Shown here in pieces: positions 25,923-36,694 of a stretch of DNA of 64,000 nt; the stretch's first letter is position 1; every line of letters starts with the position of its first letter. Source of the stretch: Dyella sp. OK004. GTDB lineage: Bacteria; Pseudomonadota; Gammaproteobacteria; Xanthomonadales; Rhodanobacteraceae. Location of the stretch: positions 577,469 to 641,468 of the forward strand of contig NZ_FOZI01000001.1 in NCBI RefSeq assembly GCF_900114495.1, given 5' to 3'. Both the position numbers and the translations under genes were made by a program. Under the pieces are notes generated by a model. That model had not been told where the DNA came from. It was given only the letters and a program-made list of their open reading frames with translations, and made no database searches.

Positions 25923-28130
25923 TCAGCGCAGGCTTTCACTCAAAATGCGCGGTGTCACGAAGATCAGCAGCTCCGCCTTGTCGTTCTGGCGAGATGTCTT
26001 GCGGAAGAGTATTCCCACTCCAGGGATGTCACCCAAACCCGGAACCTTGGTGGTGGAATTGGCCTTGGTGATTTCATAGATGCCGCCGAGCACTACGGTC
26101 TGGCCGTTGTCCACCAGCACCGAGGTATTGATCTCACGCGTATCGATCTGCGGCACCTTGCCATTCGGCGTGTCGACGAACTGGGCCAGGGCATCCTTCT
26201 TTACGTTGATCGCGAGATAGACGCGGTTATCAGCCGTGATCGTTGGCGTTACCTTCAGTTCCAGCACGGCGTCCTTGAACTGCACCGAGGCGGTTGGCGC
26301 AGCACCGCCGGTTGCACCGCCGTTCTGATAGGTCACATAGCCGATTTGCTGGCCCTGGCGAATCACGGCTTCCTGCTGATTCGCTGTAATCACACGCGGA
26401 CTGGACACCACCTCACCACGACCTTCGGTTTGCGCTGCAGACAGTTCGAGATCGATCGCGTAATTCGCACCGAGAATGGCCAAGCCAAAACTTCCACCCT
26501 TCGTAGTGGTGGGGAGATTCACGTTCATACCGCTGGCCGTACCATTGCCGTTGGCCGTGCCGCCTATCGAGGTGACATTGCCGCCACCAAGACCCGCTTG
26601 CAGGTTAGGAGTAGCGGCGGCTGCGTTCTGAAACTGTGTGTTGTTGGCGCGACCCTGCAGGCCAAACTTGGCACCCAATTCACGAGTAAAGCTGTCGGTG
26701 GCGACCACAATGCGCGACTCGATCAGCACCTGCTGCACGGGCTTGTCCAGCACCGCGATCAAATCGCGCAATTCGCGGATTTTCTGCGGGTTGTCATTGA
26801 TCAATAAGGTGTTGGTGCGCTCGTCGAACGAGACGCTGCCACGCGCAGACAGGAAGCCATGAGTGCCACCGCCAGCGCCGCCACCACCACTTGCCATGCT
26901 GCCCTGGGTCAGCAATTTGGCGATGTCCTGCGCCTTGCCATAGCTGATCGGCACGTAATCAGTGACCAGTTCCGCGCTGTCTTCAGCCTTGATACGCGCG
27001 TCGGCCACGTTCTGTTCGTACTTCGCCAGCTCTTCCTGCGGCGCGATCCAGATCACGTTGCCGTTGCGGCGCTTGTCCAGACCCTTAGCGCGCAGCACCA
27101 CGTCCAGCGCCTGATCCCACGGCACATTGATAAGGCGCAGGGTGATAGCACCGCCCACGGTATCGGAGGCCACCAGGTTCTGACCGGACATGTCGGCGAT
27201 CAGCTGCAGCACCGAACGGACCGGGATGTCCTGGAAATTGAAGGTGACGCGATTGCCGTTATAAACCGGATCTTGTCCGCGCAGCGGCTTGCCGTTGGGA
27301 CCCACGTTGGGATCCTTCTTCTTCGGCGCGACTTCGACCACATACTGGTCGGCAGTCTGGTAAGCGGACGTTTCGATGCTGCCTTTGGTGGCGATTTCCA
27401 TATGGGCGCCGCCGCGCGGGCCGGCCTTGGTCACGATGGACTGCACCGGCGTAGCGAAGTCAAGCACATCGAGGCGCTGCGCCAGATTCTGCGGCAGGTT
27501 CACGTGATCGAGATTGACCACCACCTTGTCGCCTTCGCGCTTCATGTCAGCGTTGGCGCCAGCAGCGCTGAAGTTGATCAGCACACGGCCTTCGCCGTTC
27601 GGACCGCGACGGAAGTCGATATTCGACACCGCAGGACCGCTTGCCGACGATGGCAGCGCCTTCGACGGATCGATGGTGGATGCCGTGGTGACGGTCTGTG
27701 CCTCGGTGCCGTTGTTAACGGTGAACACAAGGCTGTTGCCGTCGGCGCGGGTGCGGTAAGTGGCGTCGCGCATCAGCTCCACGATCACACGGGTGCGCCC
27801 GCCGGCGGCAACAGCGGACACGCCCGAGGTTGAACCCTTGCCGATGTCGAGATGACGGGCAGCCGAGTTATCGGTGTCGGCGAAATCGATCGCGATGCGC
27901 GGTGGATTGCCGGTGGTGAAGATCTTTGGTTCCGGCGCGGGCCCATTGAAGTTCAGATGCAGCTCGATACGCCCACCAGGCAGCGTGTCGTAGCTGATGT
28001 CCTTCAGCGTATTGGTAGCGGCGGCCACGATGCCGGACCACGCGGCGCTGGCAATCAGCAATCCGGTGACCACTCGACGACTCGCTTGGCGCATGACACG
28101 GCCCCGAACAGGTTGGATAAGGTTGGTCAT
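25923..28130 (-). CDS. pilQ: Type IV pilus secretin PilQ
   Basis: A 735-residue outer-membrane secretin that forms the gated pore for the type IV pilus. It has a signal region (about residues 1-38), two AMIN domains that bind peptidoglycan (beginning near 45 and 160), secretin/TonB N-terminal and N1 domains (about 290-480, including VTFNFQDIPVRSVLQLIADM), and the C-terminal secretin barrel (about 490-735, with VVLGGIYEITKANSTTKVPG and GILFRKTS). Gly/Asn/Thr-rich loops occur near 555-590. It is the last gene of pilMNOPQ and has its own terminator. ATG 28130 follows an AGGGG; Met13 is an alternative. Confidence 0.96.
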   Translation of the reverse strand: MTNLIQPVRGRVMRQASRRVVTGLLIASAAWSGIVAAATNTLKDISYDTLPGGRIELHLNFNGPAPEPKIFTTGNPPRIAIDFADTDNSAARHLDIGKGSTSGVSAVAAGGRTRVIVELMRDATYRTRADGNSLVFTVNNGTEAQTVTTASTIDPSKALPSSASGPAVSNIDFRRGPNGEGRVLINFSAAGANADMKREGDKVVVNLDHVNLPQNLAQRLDVLDFATPVQSIVTKAGPRGGAHMEIATKGSIETSAYQTADQYVVEVAPKKKDPNVGPNGKPLRGQDPVYNGNRVTFNFQDIPVRSVLQLIADMSGQNLVASDTVGGAITLRLINVPWDQALDVVLRAKGLDKRRNGNVIWIAPQEELAKYEQNVADARIKAEDSAELVTDYVPISYGKAQDIAKLLTQGSMASGGGGAGGGTHGFLSARGSVSFDERTNTLLINDNPQKIRELRDLIAVLDKPVQQVLIESRIVVATDSFTRELGAKFGLQGRANNTQFQNAAAATPNLQAGLGGGNVTSIGGTANGNGTASGMNVNLPTTTKGGSFGLAILGANYAIDLELSAAQTEGRGEVVSSPRVITANQQEAVIRQGQQIGYVTYQNGGATGGAAPTASVQFKDAVLELKVTPTITADNRVYLAINVKKDALAQFVDTPNGKVPQIDTREINTSVLVDNGQTVVLGGIYEITKANSTTKVPGLGDIPGVGILFRKTSRQNDKAELLIFVTPRILSESLR

Positions 28131-28150
28131 TGCATCAGCCCCTGTGATTC

Positions 28151-28693
28151 TTATTTCTCGCCAAGCGCGATGCTGGCTGAGCGTTCCATCCAGCCGCCGT
28201 TTCCGTTGGAAACCAGCTCGACCAACTCAATGTGGTCTTCGCTGATGGCGGTGACGTGACCGTAGTTCTGGCCCATGTATTCGCCCCGATGGACGCGATG
28301 GATCACGCCACCCGGATCCTTGATCAGTACCTCGGTACCCCCTCCGGTACCCACGGTGCCGACCATCTTGAGGCTGTCCAGCGCGAACACCTCCAGCGGC
28401 TCCTTGGTGCGGTCCTGGTCGGGACGCGGACCGGCATTGGCACCGCCATTGTCCAGTTCGGCCGTGCTCGGGCTGAACGGATCACGCCTACCCTGATCGT
28501 TGTACAAGAAGGTTTCGAAGGTTTTTATCACCGGCAACGGCGGGATCGGTGCGCCTTTCTTCTGCTTCTCTTGGGCAACCCAGTCGCGCACATCGGACAT
28601 GCCGCGTGTGCAACCACCGAGCACCAGGACGGCACCGAGCATCAGCGCGACGCGCGCCACCTGCAAAGGTCTGAGGGCTATCGACTTGCTCAT
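28151..28693 (-). CDS. pilP: Type IV pilus assembly lipoprotein PilP
   Basis: A 180-residue inner-membrane lipoprotein. The lipobox VLGGC gives a modified Cys near residue 28. A disordered segment with QGRRDPFSP follows, and the C-terminal beta domain (about 100-180; LDSLKMVGTVG, VIHRVHRGEYMGQNYG) binds the PilQ secretin. It connects the PilMNO platform to PilQ. ATG 28693 overlaps the pilO stop as ATGA. Confidence 0.96.
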   Translation of the reverse strand: MSKSIALRPLQVARVALMLGAVLVLGGCTRGMSDVRDWVAQEKQKKGAPIPPLPVIKTFETFLYNDQGRRDPFSPSTAELDNGGANAGPRPDQDRTKEPLEVFALDSLKMVGTVGTGGGTEVLIKDPGGVIHRVHRGEYMGQNYGHVTAISEDHIELVELVSNGNGGWMERSASIALGEK

Positions 28694-29346
28694 TTCCGCC
28701 CCCCGTTCTTGGCAGCCGACGGCGATTTGGCGTTGGCAGCCTTGGCTTCAGCGCTCTCGTCGTCTTCCAGATAGCGATAGGTCTTCACTGTGCCTTGCAG
28801 CACCAGCTGACCATTTTTGTCCTTGGGCGTCAGCGAGACGTCGTGCAGGGTCAGGATGACTACGCGCGGCAACGAAGCCACACCGCTGATGAAGGTGCCG
28901 AACTGGTGATAGGTGCCCACCATGCGCAGCTGGATCGGCTTCTCCGCGTAGAAATCCTTCGGCACTTCGGCGCCCGGCTGGAACAGCTCGGTCTCGAGGC
29001 CAGCCGACAACGCGGTCTGCGAGATATCCACCAACAGCTCTGGCATTTCGGTCTTGCTGGGCAGCTGGCGCAGCAACTGGCGCAGCATGTCCTGCATTTC
29101 GTCGAGCTGCTGCTGCAAGGCCTCGAGATTGACCGCCTTGGCCTGTTTCGTCGCGAATTCCTGCTTGAGCTGCTCTTCTTTGCCGACCAGCTGCGTCAGC
29201 GAATCCTGCTGATCGCTTACAACGAAGTACCAGCCTGCAAGTACGACGAGACCAAAGAGCAGCGCGGTGAAGAACAACTTGATCGATTTCGGCCAGCCAC
29301 CGACGTTATTGCGATCGAGACTGCGCAGGTCATTGAGGAACTTCAT
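28690..29346 (-). CDS. pilO: Type IV pilus assembly protein PilO
   Basis: A 218-residue bitopic inner-membrane protein with a helix at about residues 25-45, a coiled coil (about 50-95) and a ferredoxin-like periplasmic core (about 100-190) containing RMVGTYHQFGTFISGVASLP. It dimerises with PilN and aligns the pilus machine. The C-terminal tail is Ala/Lys/Ser-rich. It overlaps pilN and pilP by ATGA junctions. Confidence 0.96.
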   Translation of the reverse strand: MKFLNDLRSLDRNNVGGWPKSIKLFFTALLFGLVVLAGWYFVVSDQQDSLTQLVGKEEQLKQEFATKQAKAVNLEALQQQLDEMQDMLRQLLRQLPSKTEMPELLVDISQTALSAGLETELFQPGAEVPKDFYAEKPIQLRMVGTYHQFGTFISGVASLPRVVILTLHDVSLTPKDKNGQLVLQGTVKTYRYLEDDESAEAKAANAKSPSAAKNGGRK

Positions 29347-30106
29347 GGCTTGGCTCCTCCGTTACCTGCCGTGCTCGCCGGCTTCGGCGCTTCCTGAGCA
29401 GCCGGCGCAGGTTTGGCCGGCGTCGCGGTGACAGCTTGTGCTGCCGCCGTCAGAGCCTGACGTGCAGCGACCGTACCCGCTGCGGCAGGCGCTGCGGGGG
29501 CAGCCGCTGTACTGCTGCCTGCGGGCAGGATCGGGGTGTGATCGGCGTCTGCGTTCTCGTCAGCCTTGGGCCGGCTGAGCGCGACATCCAGGCCGAAGGA
29601 GTACGGCATGCGCGAATCGCCGTGGGTATTTTCGGTCTTGCGCAGATCGGCATGACCCATCCATGGCGACGACTCGATATTGCGCATGTACTCGGCGACG
29701 CTGGCATTGGATTGGGCTACGCCGTCCAGCGTCATCGATTCGCCACTCTGCTTGAGACCGCTGAGGCGCGCGCTGGCGGGAATGGTCTTCACCAGTTCGT
29801 CGAACAGATGGACCATCTGCGAACGGTTGGCCTGCAGCTGTTCGATGATCTGTTTGCGTGCCAGCAGGCGCTCACGCACTTTTTCCAGATCCTTGATCTT
29901 GGCGATGCGGTCGTCGAGCTGTTTGATCTCGCCTTGCAGATAGGTATTGCGCTCGTTCTGGTTGTCGATGCGCTGATCCATCCAGAACATCCACAGCAAT
30001 ACAAACAGGATGGCCGCGGCGAACGCCGCGCCGAGCTGCATGAAGAACTCGCGCTCGCGCTGCTTGCGGCGTTCGTTGCGCCAGGGAAGTAGGTTGATGC
30101 GTGCCA

Positions 30107-30107
<1 letters not shown>
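29343..30107 (-). CDS. pilN: Type IV pilus assembly protein PilN
   Basis: A 254-residue bitopic protein. The N-terminal INLLPWR motif (residues 4-10) is the peptide that docks into PilM in the cytoplasm. It is followed by a helix (about 24-43), a coiled coil and a periplasmic ferredoxin-like domain. The last 55 residues form an Ala/Pro-rich tail that looks longer than in many homologues. The start codon overlaps the pilM stop by one base (TGATG). Confidence 0.95.
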
Positions 30108-31252
<1,145 letters not shown>

Positions 31253-31387
31253 CGGCCTACAACAACTTTCTCGACTGATTGGCGTGACGGCTTGCACACT
31301 TAGGGGCATCGCCCCCGATGGCCTGATTCTTGCTCGCCGCTCTTCTAATGTGCCGGTCAGCACCCGTTCTGCAGATACTGCTACATC

Positions 31388-31393
31388 TATACT
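31388..31393 (+). promoter_or_regulatory. Candidate -10 element for the PBP1a gene
   Basis: TATACT lies 38 bases upstream of the PBP1a ATG in the 266 bp divergent region shared with pilM. The matching -35 is poor. Confidence 0.35.
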
Positions 31394-31431
31394 CTGTCGT
31401 GTTTTGACTCAGGTCTCGCAATATCCACACC

Positions 31432-33960
31432 ATGCAAATTCTCAAGCGTCTGCTGCGCTGGGTACTGATCCTTGCCTTTACCGGATTACTGCTGGCCGTT
31501 GCCGCGGTCGGTGTGGCTTATTGGCTGGTTTCCCCTCGCATGCCTTCGGTCGCCGCGCTGAAGGACTACCACATGCAGGTTCCGCTGCGCGTACTCACCG
31601 CGGATGGAAAGCTGATCGCAAGTTTCGGCGAAACCCGGCGAATCCCGGTGGGGATCGCCGACGTGCCGGAACGGCTCAAGCACGCCGTACTCTCCGCCGA
31701 AGATGCGGACTTCTATAGCCACCCTGGCGTGGACTGGCACGGCATCGCGCGCGCCGGCTGGCATGTGATTGTTTCGGGTGGCGATAAAGGGCCCGGCGGC
31801 TCGACCATTACCCAACAGGTTGCGAGAAACTTCTTCCTTAGCCCCGAGAAGTTGTATTCGCGCAAGCTGACCGAGATCTTCATCGCCCTGCGTATGGAGA
31901 ACCAGCTGAGCAAGGATCAGATCCTCGAGCTCTATCTCAACAAGATGTTCCTGGGCCATCGCTCCTACGGCGTGGCGGCGGCAGCCTCGTATTACTACGG
32001 CAAGACACTGGATCAGCTGAGCGTGGCCGAGTGCGCGTTGATCGCCTCCACCTTCCAGCTGCCGTCGGTAGTCAACCCACTTAACAACCCCAAGCGCGCC
32101 ATTACGCGCCGCAACTGGGTGCTGGGCCAGATGCTGCAGAACCGTTACATCAGCAAGGCCGAGTACGAGCAGGCCATTGCCGAACCCAACCATGCCTATC
32201 CGCATGAGCCGCCGATCGAGGTGGACGCACCCTATCTGGCCGAAATGGTGCGTCTGCAGGCACTGGACCGCCTGGGCAACGATGCCCTGACCGAAGGCTA
32301 CGTGATCAAGACCACGGTGCAGAGCATGCGACAGCAGGCTGCTGTGGATGCGTTGCGCGCTGGCCTGATCGATTATGACCGACGCCATGGCTGGCGCGGC
32401 CCAGAGGATCATCAGGAACTGGCCGACAATGCCGGTAATGAGGACTACGACCGTGTGCTGTCGAGCTATACCGATATCGCCGGTATGCATCCGGGCATCG
32501 TTACAGCGGTGTCCGGCAACGAAGCCACCGTGTATTTGTCTAGCCGCGAACAGACCAAACTCGGCTTCAGCACCATGGAATGGGCGCGCCCTTATATCAG
32601 TGAGACCCGTATCGGAGCGGCGCCAAAGAGCGTCGGCGCCGTGCTCAAGCGCGGCGACATCATTCGCCTGTCGCGCAACGAGAAGGGCGAGTGGGAACTG
32701 ACCCAGATCCCGAAGGTGCAGGGCGCGTTGGCCTCGGTCAATCCGGAGGACGGTTCGCTACAGGCACTGGTCGGCGGTTTCAACTTCCTGCGCAGCAAGT
32801 TCAACCGCGCCGTGATGGCCGCGCGCCAGCCGGGCTCCAGCTTCAAGCCCTACATCTACTCGGCCGCGTTCGAACGTGGCTTTACCCCGGCTTCCATCAT
32901 CAACGATGCGCCGCTGGCGCTGCCCGATCCGTCGCGTCCCGATGGGCTATGGACGCCGTCAAACGACGACGACAAGTTCGACGGCCCCATCCGCCTGCGC
33001 GAAGCGCTGGTGAAGTCGAAGAACCTGGTTTCGGTGCGCCTGCTCGACGCCATCGGCGTGCGCTTCGCCCGCGACTACATCACCCGCTTCGGCTTCTCGC
33101 TTGATGCGCTGCCCGGCAATCTGTCGATGGCGCTCGGCACGGCATCGGTGTCGCCGATGAGCATGGCGCGTGGTTACTCGGTATTCGCCAATGGCGGCTA
33201 TCTGGTCACGCCCTATTTCATCAGCGAGATCGACGACCGCGATGGCAAGCCGGTGTACCAAGCCAACCCGGCGCGCGCTTGCCGCACCTGCCAGGAGCGC
33301 CTGCTCGATACGCGCCCGCCGGGTCCGCCGCCCACCACCAGCACGGCGCCCGCCAACTCCGTGGCTAGCGCCAGCTCGGCTGGCGCACCAGCCACCGCGA
33401 CCAGCAGCGACATTGGCGGCGCCGTGCTACCGGCCGACGCCCACGGCAACGGCGCTCACCCGCCGGTACTCGCGCCGCAGGTGATCGACGTACGCAACGA
33501 CTATCTGGTCACCTCGCTGATGCAGGACGTGATCAAGCGCGGCACCGGCTCGGCCGCCATGGCCCTTGGCCGCGACGACCTGGCCGGCAAGACCGGCTCC
33601 ACCAACGAGCATCGCGACGCATGGTTTGTCGGCTTCAACGGCGACCTGTCCACCGCGGTGTGGGTCGGCTTCGACGATTTCAGCTCGCTGGGTCGCGGCG
33701 AGTTTGGCGCCAAGGCTGCCCTGCCGATCTGGATGGGCTATATGGGCGCTGCGCTCAAGGATCGGCCCTCGGCCACCTTGTCGATGCCGCCTGGTATCAG
33801 TACGGTGCAGATCAACCGGGCCAGCGGCCTACCTTCCGCTGCCGGCGACCCCAACAGCATGCCCGAGATGTTCAAAGTAGAAGACGTGGACCGCCTGCGC
33901 CAGCAGGCCAGCCAGCAGCAGGAGGACCCTGACCAGCAACACGCCTACGACATCTTTTGA
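31432..33960 (+). CDS. mrcA: Penicillin-binding protein 1A (bifunctional peptidoglycan synthase)
   Basis: An 842-residue class A PBP with an N-terminal anchor helix (about residues 9-31). The glycosyltransferase domain (about 50-230) has catalytic Glu90 in LSAEDADFYSHPGVD and GGSTITQQVARNFFL. An OB-like insert follows (about 320-430). The transpeptidase domain has PGSSFKP (catalytic Ser near 468), SKNLVSVR, and GKTGSTNEHRDAWFVGF (KTG near 720). An Ala/Pro/Ser/Thr-rich insert (about 625-680) interrupts the transpeptidase domain between ACRTC and the KTG motif. The gene is divergent from pilMNOPQ, a conserved layout in Pseudomonas and xanthomonads. Confidence 0.96.
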   Translation: MQILKRLLRWVLILAFTGLLLAVAAVGVAYWLVSPRMPSVAALKDYHMQVPLRVLTADGKLIASFGETRRIPVGIADVPERLKHAVLSAEDADFYSHPGVDWHGIARAGWHVIVSGGDKGPGGSTITQQVARNFFLSPEKLYSRKLTEIFIALRMENQLSKDQILELYLNKMFLGHRSYGVAAAASYYYGKTLDQLSVAECALIASTFQLPSVVNPLNNPKRAITRRNWVLGQMLQNRYISKAEYEQAIAEPNHAYPHEPPIEVDAPYLAEMVRLQALDRLGNDALTEGYVIKTTVQSMRQQAAVDALRAGLIDYDRRHGWRGPEDHQELADNAGNEDYDRVLSSYTDIAGMHPGIVTAVSGNEATVYLSSREQTKLGFSTMEWARPYISETRIGAAPKSVGAVLKRGDIIRLSRNEKGEWELTQIPKVQGALASVNPEDGSLQALVGGFNFLRSKFNRAVMAARQPGSSFKPYIYSAAFERGFTPASIINDAPLALPDPSRPDGLWTPSNDDDKFDGPIRLREALVKSKNLVSVRLLDAIGVRFARDYITRFGFSLDALPGNLSMALGTASVSPMSMARGYSVFANGGYLVTPYFISEIDDRDGKPVYQANPARACRTCQERLLDTRPPGPPPTTSTAPANSVASASSAGAPATATSSDIGGAVLPADAHGNGAHPPVLAPQVIDVRNDYLVTSLMQDVIKRGTGSAAMALGRDDLAGKTGSTNEHRDAWFVGFNGDLSTAVWVGFDDFSSLGRGEFGAKAALPIWMGYMGAALKDRPSATLSMPPGISTVQINRASGLPSAAGDPNSMPEMFKVEDVDRLRQQASQQQEDPDQQHAYDIF

Positions 33961-34063
33961 CGGCGACAGCCGGCAGTGACCCTGCCGGCTCGACGCAAGG
34001 CCGCACAGCGGCCGCACCTCCCATACAGACGTCCGCAATATTGACCGAGGAGGGACTACGACC

Positions 34064-34738
34064 ATGGCGCGAGGCGAACACCATCGCATCCACGCACAGG
34101 ACCGCGTTCAGCGCAATCGCTTGCGTATCGCCCAGGAAGCGGCGCGATTGATGAGCGAACACGGGATCCGTGACTTCCACCACGCCAAACTCAAGGCCGC
34201 CGAGCGGCTTGGCATCCTCGACGCGCAAGCCCTGCCCCGCAACAACGAAATCGAGGATGCGCTGCGCGAGCACCAGCGCATATTCCACGCGGAGAGCCAA
34301 CCCCAACTGCTGCAGGAGCGGCGCGAAGCCGCGATTGAAGCCATGCGTTTCCTGCACGCATACGAACCACGCCTGGTCGGTACCGTGCTCGACGGCACTG
34401 CGGACAGCCATTCGGCGATCTGCCTGCACGTATTCAGCGACGATCCAGAAGCCGTCACGCTGTTCCTGCGTGAGCACGGCGTGCCGGTCGAAACGCAAAC
34501 CCGCCGGTTGCGCACCAGTCGCGACGAGCAAGCCGAATATCCGGTGCTGCTGTTCGCTGCTGACCAGCTACCATTCGACATTACCGTGCTGCCACTCGAT
34601 GCGCTGCGCCAGCCGCCACTGGATCGAGTGGATGAGAAACCCATGCGACGCGCATCACTGGCAACCGTGGAGACCTTGCTCGCCGAGGGCGAGGAGGGCG
34701 ACGATTTCGAACGCAAACTGGCCGCCGCACTGCGCTGA
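34064..34738 (+). CDS. Conserved-looking protein of unknown function between mrcA and gltA
   Basis: A 224-residue soluble protein that I do not recognise. The N-terminal half is helical and very charged (RVQRNRLRIAQEAARLMSEH, then a region on IEDALREHQRIF). The central part reads as a mixed alpha/beta fold (EPRLVGTVLDGTADSHSAIC, LHVFSDDPEAVTLFLREHGV) that could resemble a nucleotidyltransferase-like domain, but I see no GS...DxD active site. The tail is acidic (LLAEGEEGDDFERK). It has no signal peptide or helix in the membrane. GAGGAGG lies about ten bases before the ATG. It has a bidirectional terminator shared with gltA. Confidence 0.8.
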   Translation: MARGEHHRIHAQDRVQRNRLRIAQEAARLMSEHGIRDFHHAKLKAAERLGILDAQALPRNNEIEDALREHQRIFHAESQPQLLQERREAAIEAMRFLHAYEPRLVGTVLDGTADSHSAICLHVFSDDPEAVTLFLREHGVPVETQTRRLRTSRDEQAEYPVLLFAADQLPFDITVLPLDALRQPPLDRVDEKPMRRASLATVETLLAEGEEGDDFERKLAAALR

Positions 34739-34761
34739 CCGGCATACTCGAAACCCAACAA

Positions 34762-34793
34762 AAAAAAGCCCGGCGAGAGCCGGGCTTTTTTTG
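34762..34793. terminator. Bidirectional terminator between the unknown gene and gltA
   Basis: AAAAAAGCCCGGC-gaga-GCCGGGCTTTTTT. It has A- and T-runs on both sides and serves the convergent genes. Confidence 0.93.
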
Positions 34794-34809
34794 CATCGGT
34801 GCGTGCGGC

Positions 34810-36105
34810 TTAGCGCTTGCTAGCCGGCATATAGTCGCGCACGTCAGCACCGGTGTAGATCTGGCGCGGACGGCCGATGCGCGCGCCGGGGGTTTCGTGC
34901 TGTTCGATCCAGTGCGCGATCCAGCCGGCGGTACGGGCGATAGCGAACATCACGGTGAACATCTCAGTCGGGATACCCAGCGCCTTGTAGATGATGCCGG
35001 AGTAGAAGTCGACGTTCGGATACAGCTTGCGCTCGACGAAGTAATCGTCCTTTAGCGCAGCCTCTTCCAGCTTCATGGCGACGTCGAGCAGCGGGTCATT
35101 GACGCCCAGCTCGGCGAGCACCTTGTGGCACATCTCGCGGATGATCTTCGCGCGCGGGTCGAAGTTCTTGTACACGCGGTGGCCAAAGCCCATTAAGCGG
35201 AAGTTGTCGTTCTTATCCTTGGCGCGCTTGACCGCGGTTTCCACCTTGTCCGGCGTGCCGATCTCCTCAAGCATCTTCAGCACCGCCTCGTTGGCGCCGC
35301 CGTGTGCCGGGCCCCACAGCGCGGTAATGCCGGCGGCGATCGAGGCGTACGGATTGGCACCGGTGGAGCCAACCAGACGCACCGTCGAGGTCGATGCATT
35401 CTGCTCGTGGTCGGCGTGCAGGATGAACAACAGATCCAGTGCCTTGGCGGCGACTGGACTCATCTCCAACGGCTCACTCGGCACTTCGAACATCATGTGC
35501 AGGAAGCGATCGACATACTCGAGGTTGTTGCGCGGATAGCGCATCGGCCAGCCGATCGAGTAGCGGTAGCAGGCCGCAGCGATGGTCGGCATCTTGGCGA
35601 TCAGGCGCACAGCAGCGAGCTTGCGGTCCTCGGCGTTATCCACGTCCAGATCGTCGTGATAGAACGCCGACAACGACGCCACCGAAGCAGCCAGCATGGC
35701 CATCGGGTGGGCGTCGTGATGGAAGCCCTTGAAGAAGTCCTTCTGCGACTCGTGCATCATCGTGTGATGCGTGATCTGGTGCTCGAAGTTGTCGAACTGC
35801 GCCTTGTTCGGCAGCTCGCCGTTGAGCAGCAAGTAAGCCACTTCAAGGAAGCTCGACTTCTCAGCCAGCTGCTCGATCGGGTAACCACGATACAGCAGCA
35901 CACCCTCGTCGCCGTCGATGTAGGTAATGGCGCTCTTGGTGCTGGCGGTACTGCCGTAGCCCGGGTCGTAGGTGAAGTGGCCGGTGTCCTTGTACAACGT
36001 GCCGATGTCGATGCAGGCCGGACCGAGCGTACCGCTCAGCAGGGGCAGCTCACTGCTGCGGTTGCTCGACTCATCCACCAGCTTGACGATTTTGGTATCG
36101 GACAC
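34810..36105 (-). CDS. gltA: Citrate synthase
   Basis: A 431-residue type II (hexameric, NADH-sensitive class by length) citrate synthase. It condenses oxaloacetate and acetyl-CoA at the entry of the TCA cycle. Catalytic residues are visible in [19 protein letters not shown] (His), [15 protein letters not shown] (His) and the later Asp in the [11 protein letters not shown] region. [17 protein letters not shown] binds CoA and oxaloacetate. GTG 36105 is chosen because AAGGAGG lies five bases upstream; the frame stays open to 36237 without family features. An extended -10 (TGC-GATAAT, near 36211-36219) is a possible promoter. Confidence 0.97.
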   Translation of the reverse strand: MSDTKIVKLVDESSNRSSELPLLSGTLGPACIDIGTLYKDTGHFTYDPGYGSTASTKSAITYIDGDEGVLLYRGYPIEQLAEKSSFLEVAYLLLNGELPNKAQFDNFEHQITHHTMMHESQKDFFKGFHHDAHPMAMLAASVASLSAFYHDDLDVDNAEDRKLAAVRLIAKMPTIAAACYRYSIGWPMRYPRNNLEYVDRFLHMMFEVPSEPLEMSPVAAKALDLLFILHADHEQNASTSTVRLVGSTGANPYASIAAGITALWGPAHGGANEAVLKMLEEIGTPDKVETAVKRAKDKNDNFRLMGFGHRVYKNFDPRAKIIREMCHKVLAELGVNDPLLDVAMKLEEAALKDDYFVERKLYPNVDFYSGIIYKALGIPTEMFTVMFAIARTAGWIAHWIEQHETPGARIGRPRQIYTGADVRDYMPASKR

Positions 36106-36267
36106 GGAAACCTCCTTCACGAATGTCACCACCGGGGCACCTGGCGGCGCCTGCCGGCGAGGGAATGTAGAGACACCGCGCCGGGGGATGGCGGCGATGC
36201 AACACCGACCATTATCGCACATCGATCCGGCGGACATCCCCTAGCGCATGGTCGGATGGCGGACACG

Positions 36268-36302
36268 AAAAAACATGGGGCGAGCTCTCGCTCGCCCCAT
36301 GT
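36268..36302 (-). terminator. Terminator downstream of rpmE2
   Basis: A 13 bp stem (36273-36285 with 36290-36302), a 4-base loop and a T-run on the minus strand. It lies 53 bases after the rpmE2 stop. Confidence 0.88.
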
Positions 36303-36354
36303 CCGTATGACAGAACGCCGGACCGTCAGGCCCGGCGAACGCGTCTAGCGCGAA

Positions 36355-36600
36355 TTACTTCTGCGCGTAGCGACGACGGAACTTGTCGACGCGGCCGCCC
36401 ACGTCCAGCGTCTTCTGCTTGCCGGTGTAGAACGGGTGCGAATGGCTCGAGATATCCACCTTGATCAGCGGGTACTCGTTGCCGTCTTCCCACTTGACGG
36501 TTTCCTTGCTGGCAATCGTCGAACGCGTAAGGAACGCGAACTCGGACGACAGGTCCTGGAACACCACCGGGCGGTAATTCGGATGGGTATCGGGCTTCAT
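36355..36600 (-). CDS. rpmE2: 50S ribosomal protein L31 type B
   Basis: An 81-residue L31 paralogue. [18 protein letters not shown] and [20 protein letters not shown] are diagnostic. It lacks the CxxC zinc ligands of the type A protein, so it is the zinc-independent form that many bacteria use when zinc is scarce. ATG 36600 gives the standard length; a longer frame reaches 36663. No Zur-like palindrome is evident to me upstream. Confidence 0.95.
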   Translation of the reverse strand: MKPDTHPNYRPVVFQDLSSEFAFLTRSTIASKETVKWEDGNEYPLIKVDISSHSHPFYTGKQKTLDVGGRVDKFRRRYAQK

Positions 36601-36694
36601 GACGGACTCAAAGCGGTGGGTGAAAAGAGCGGCATTGTAACGACGACTGGCCGGCATTGGCAAGTCGGTCAGGGACTTGTCGATGCCATCGGAC

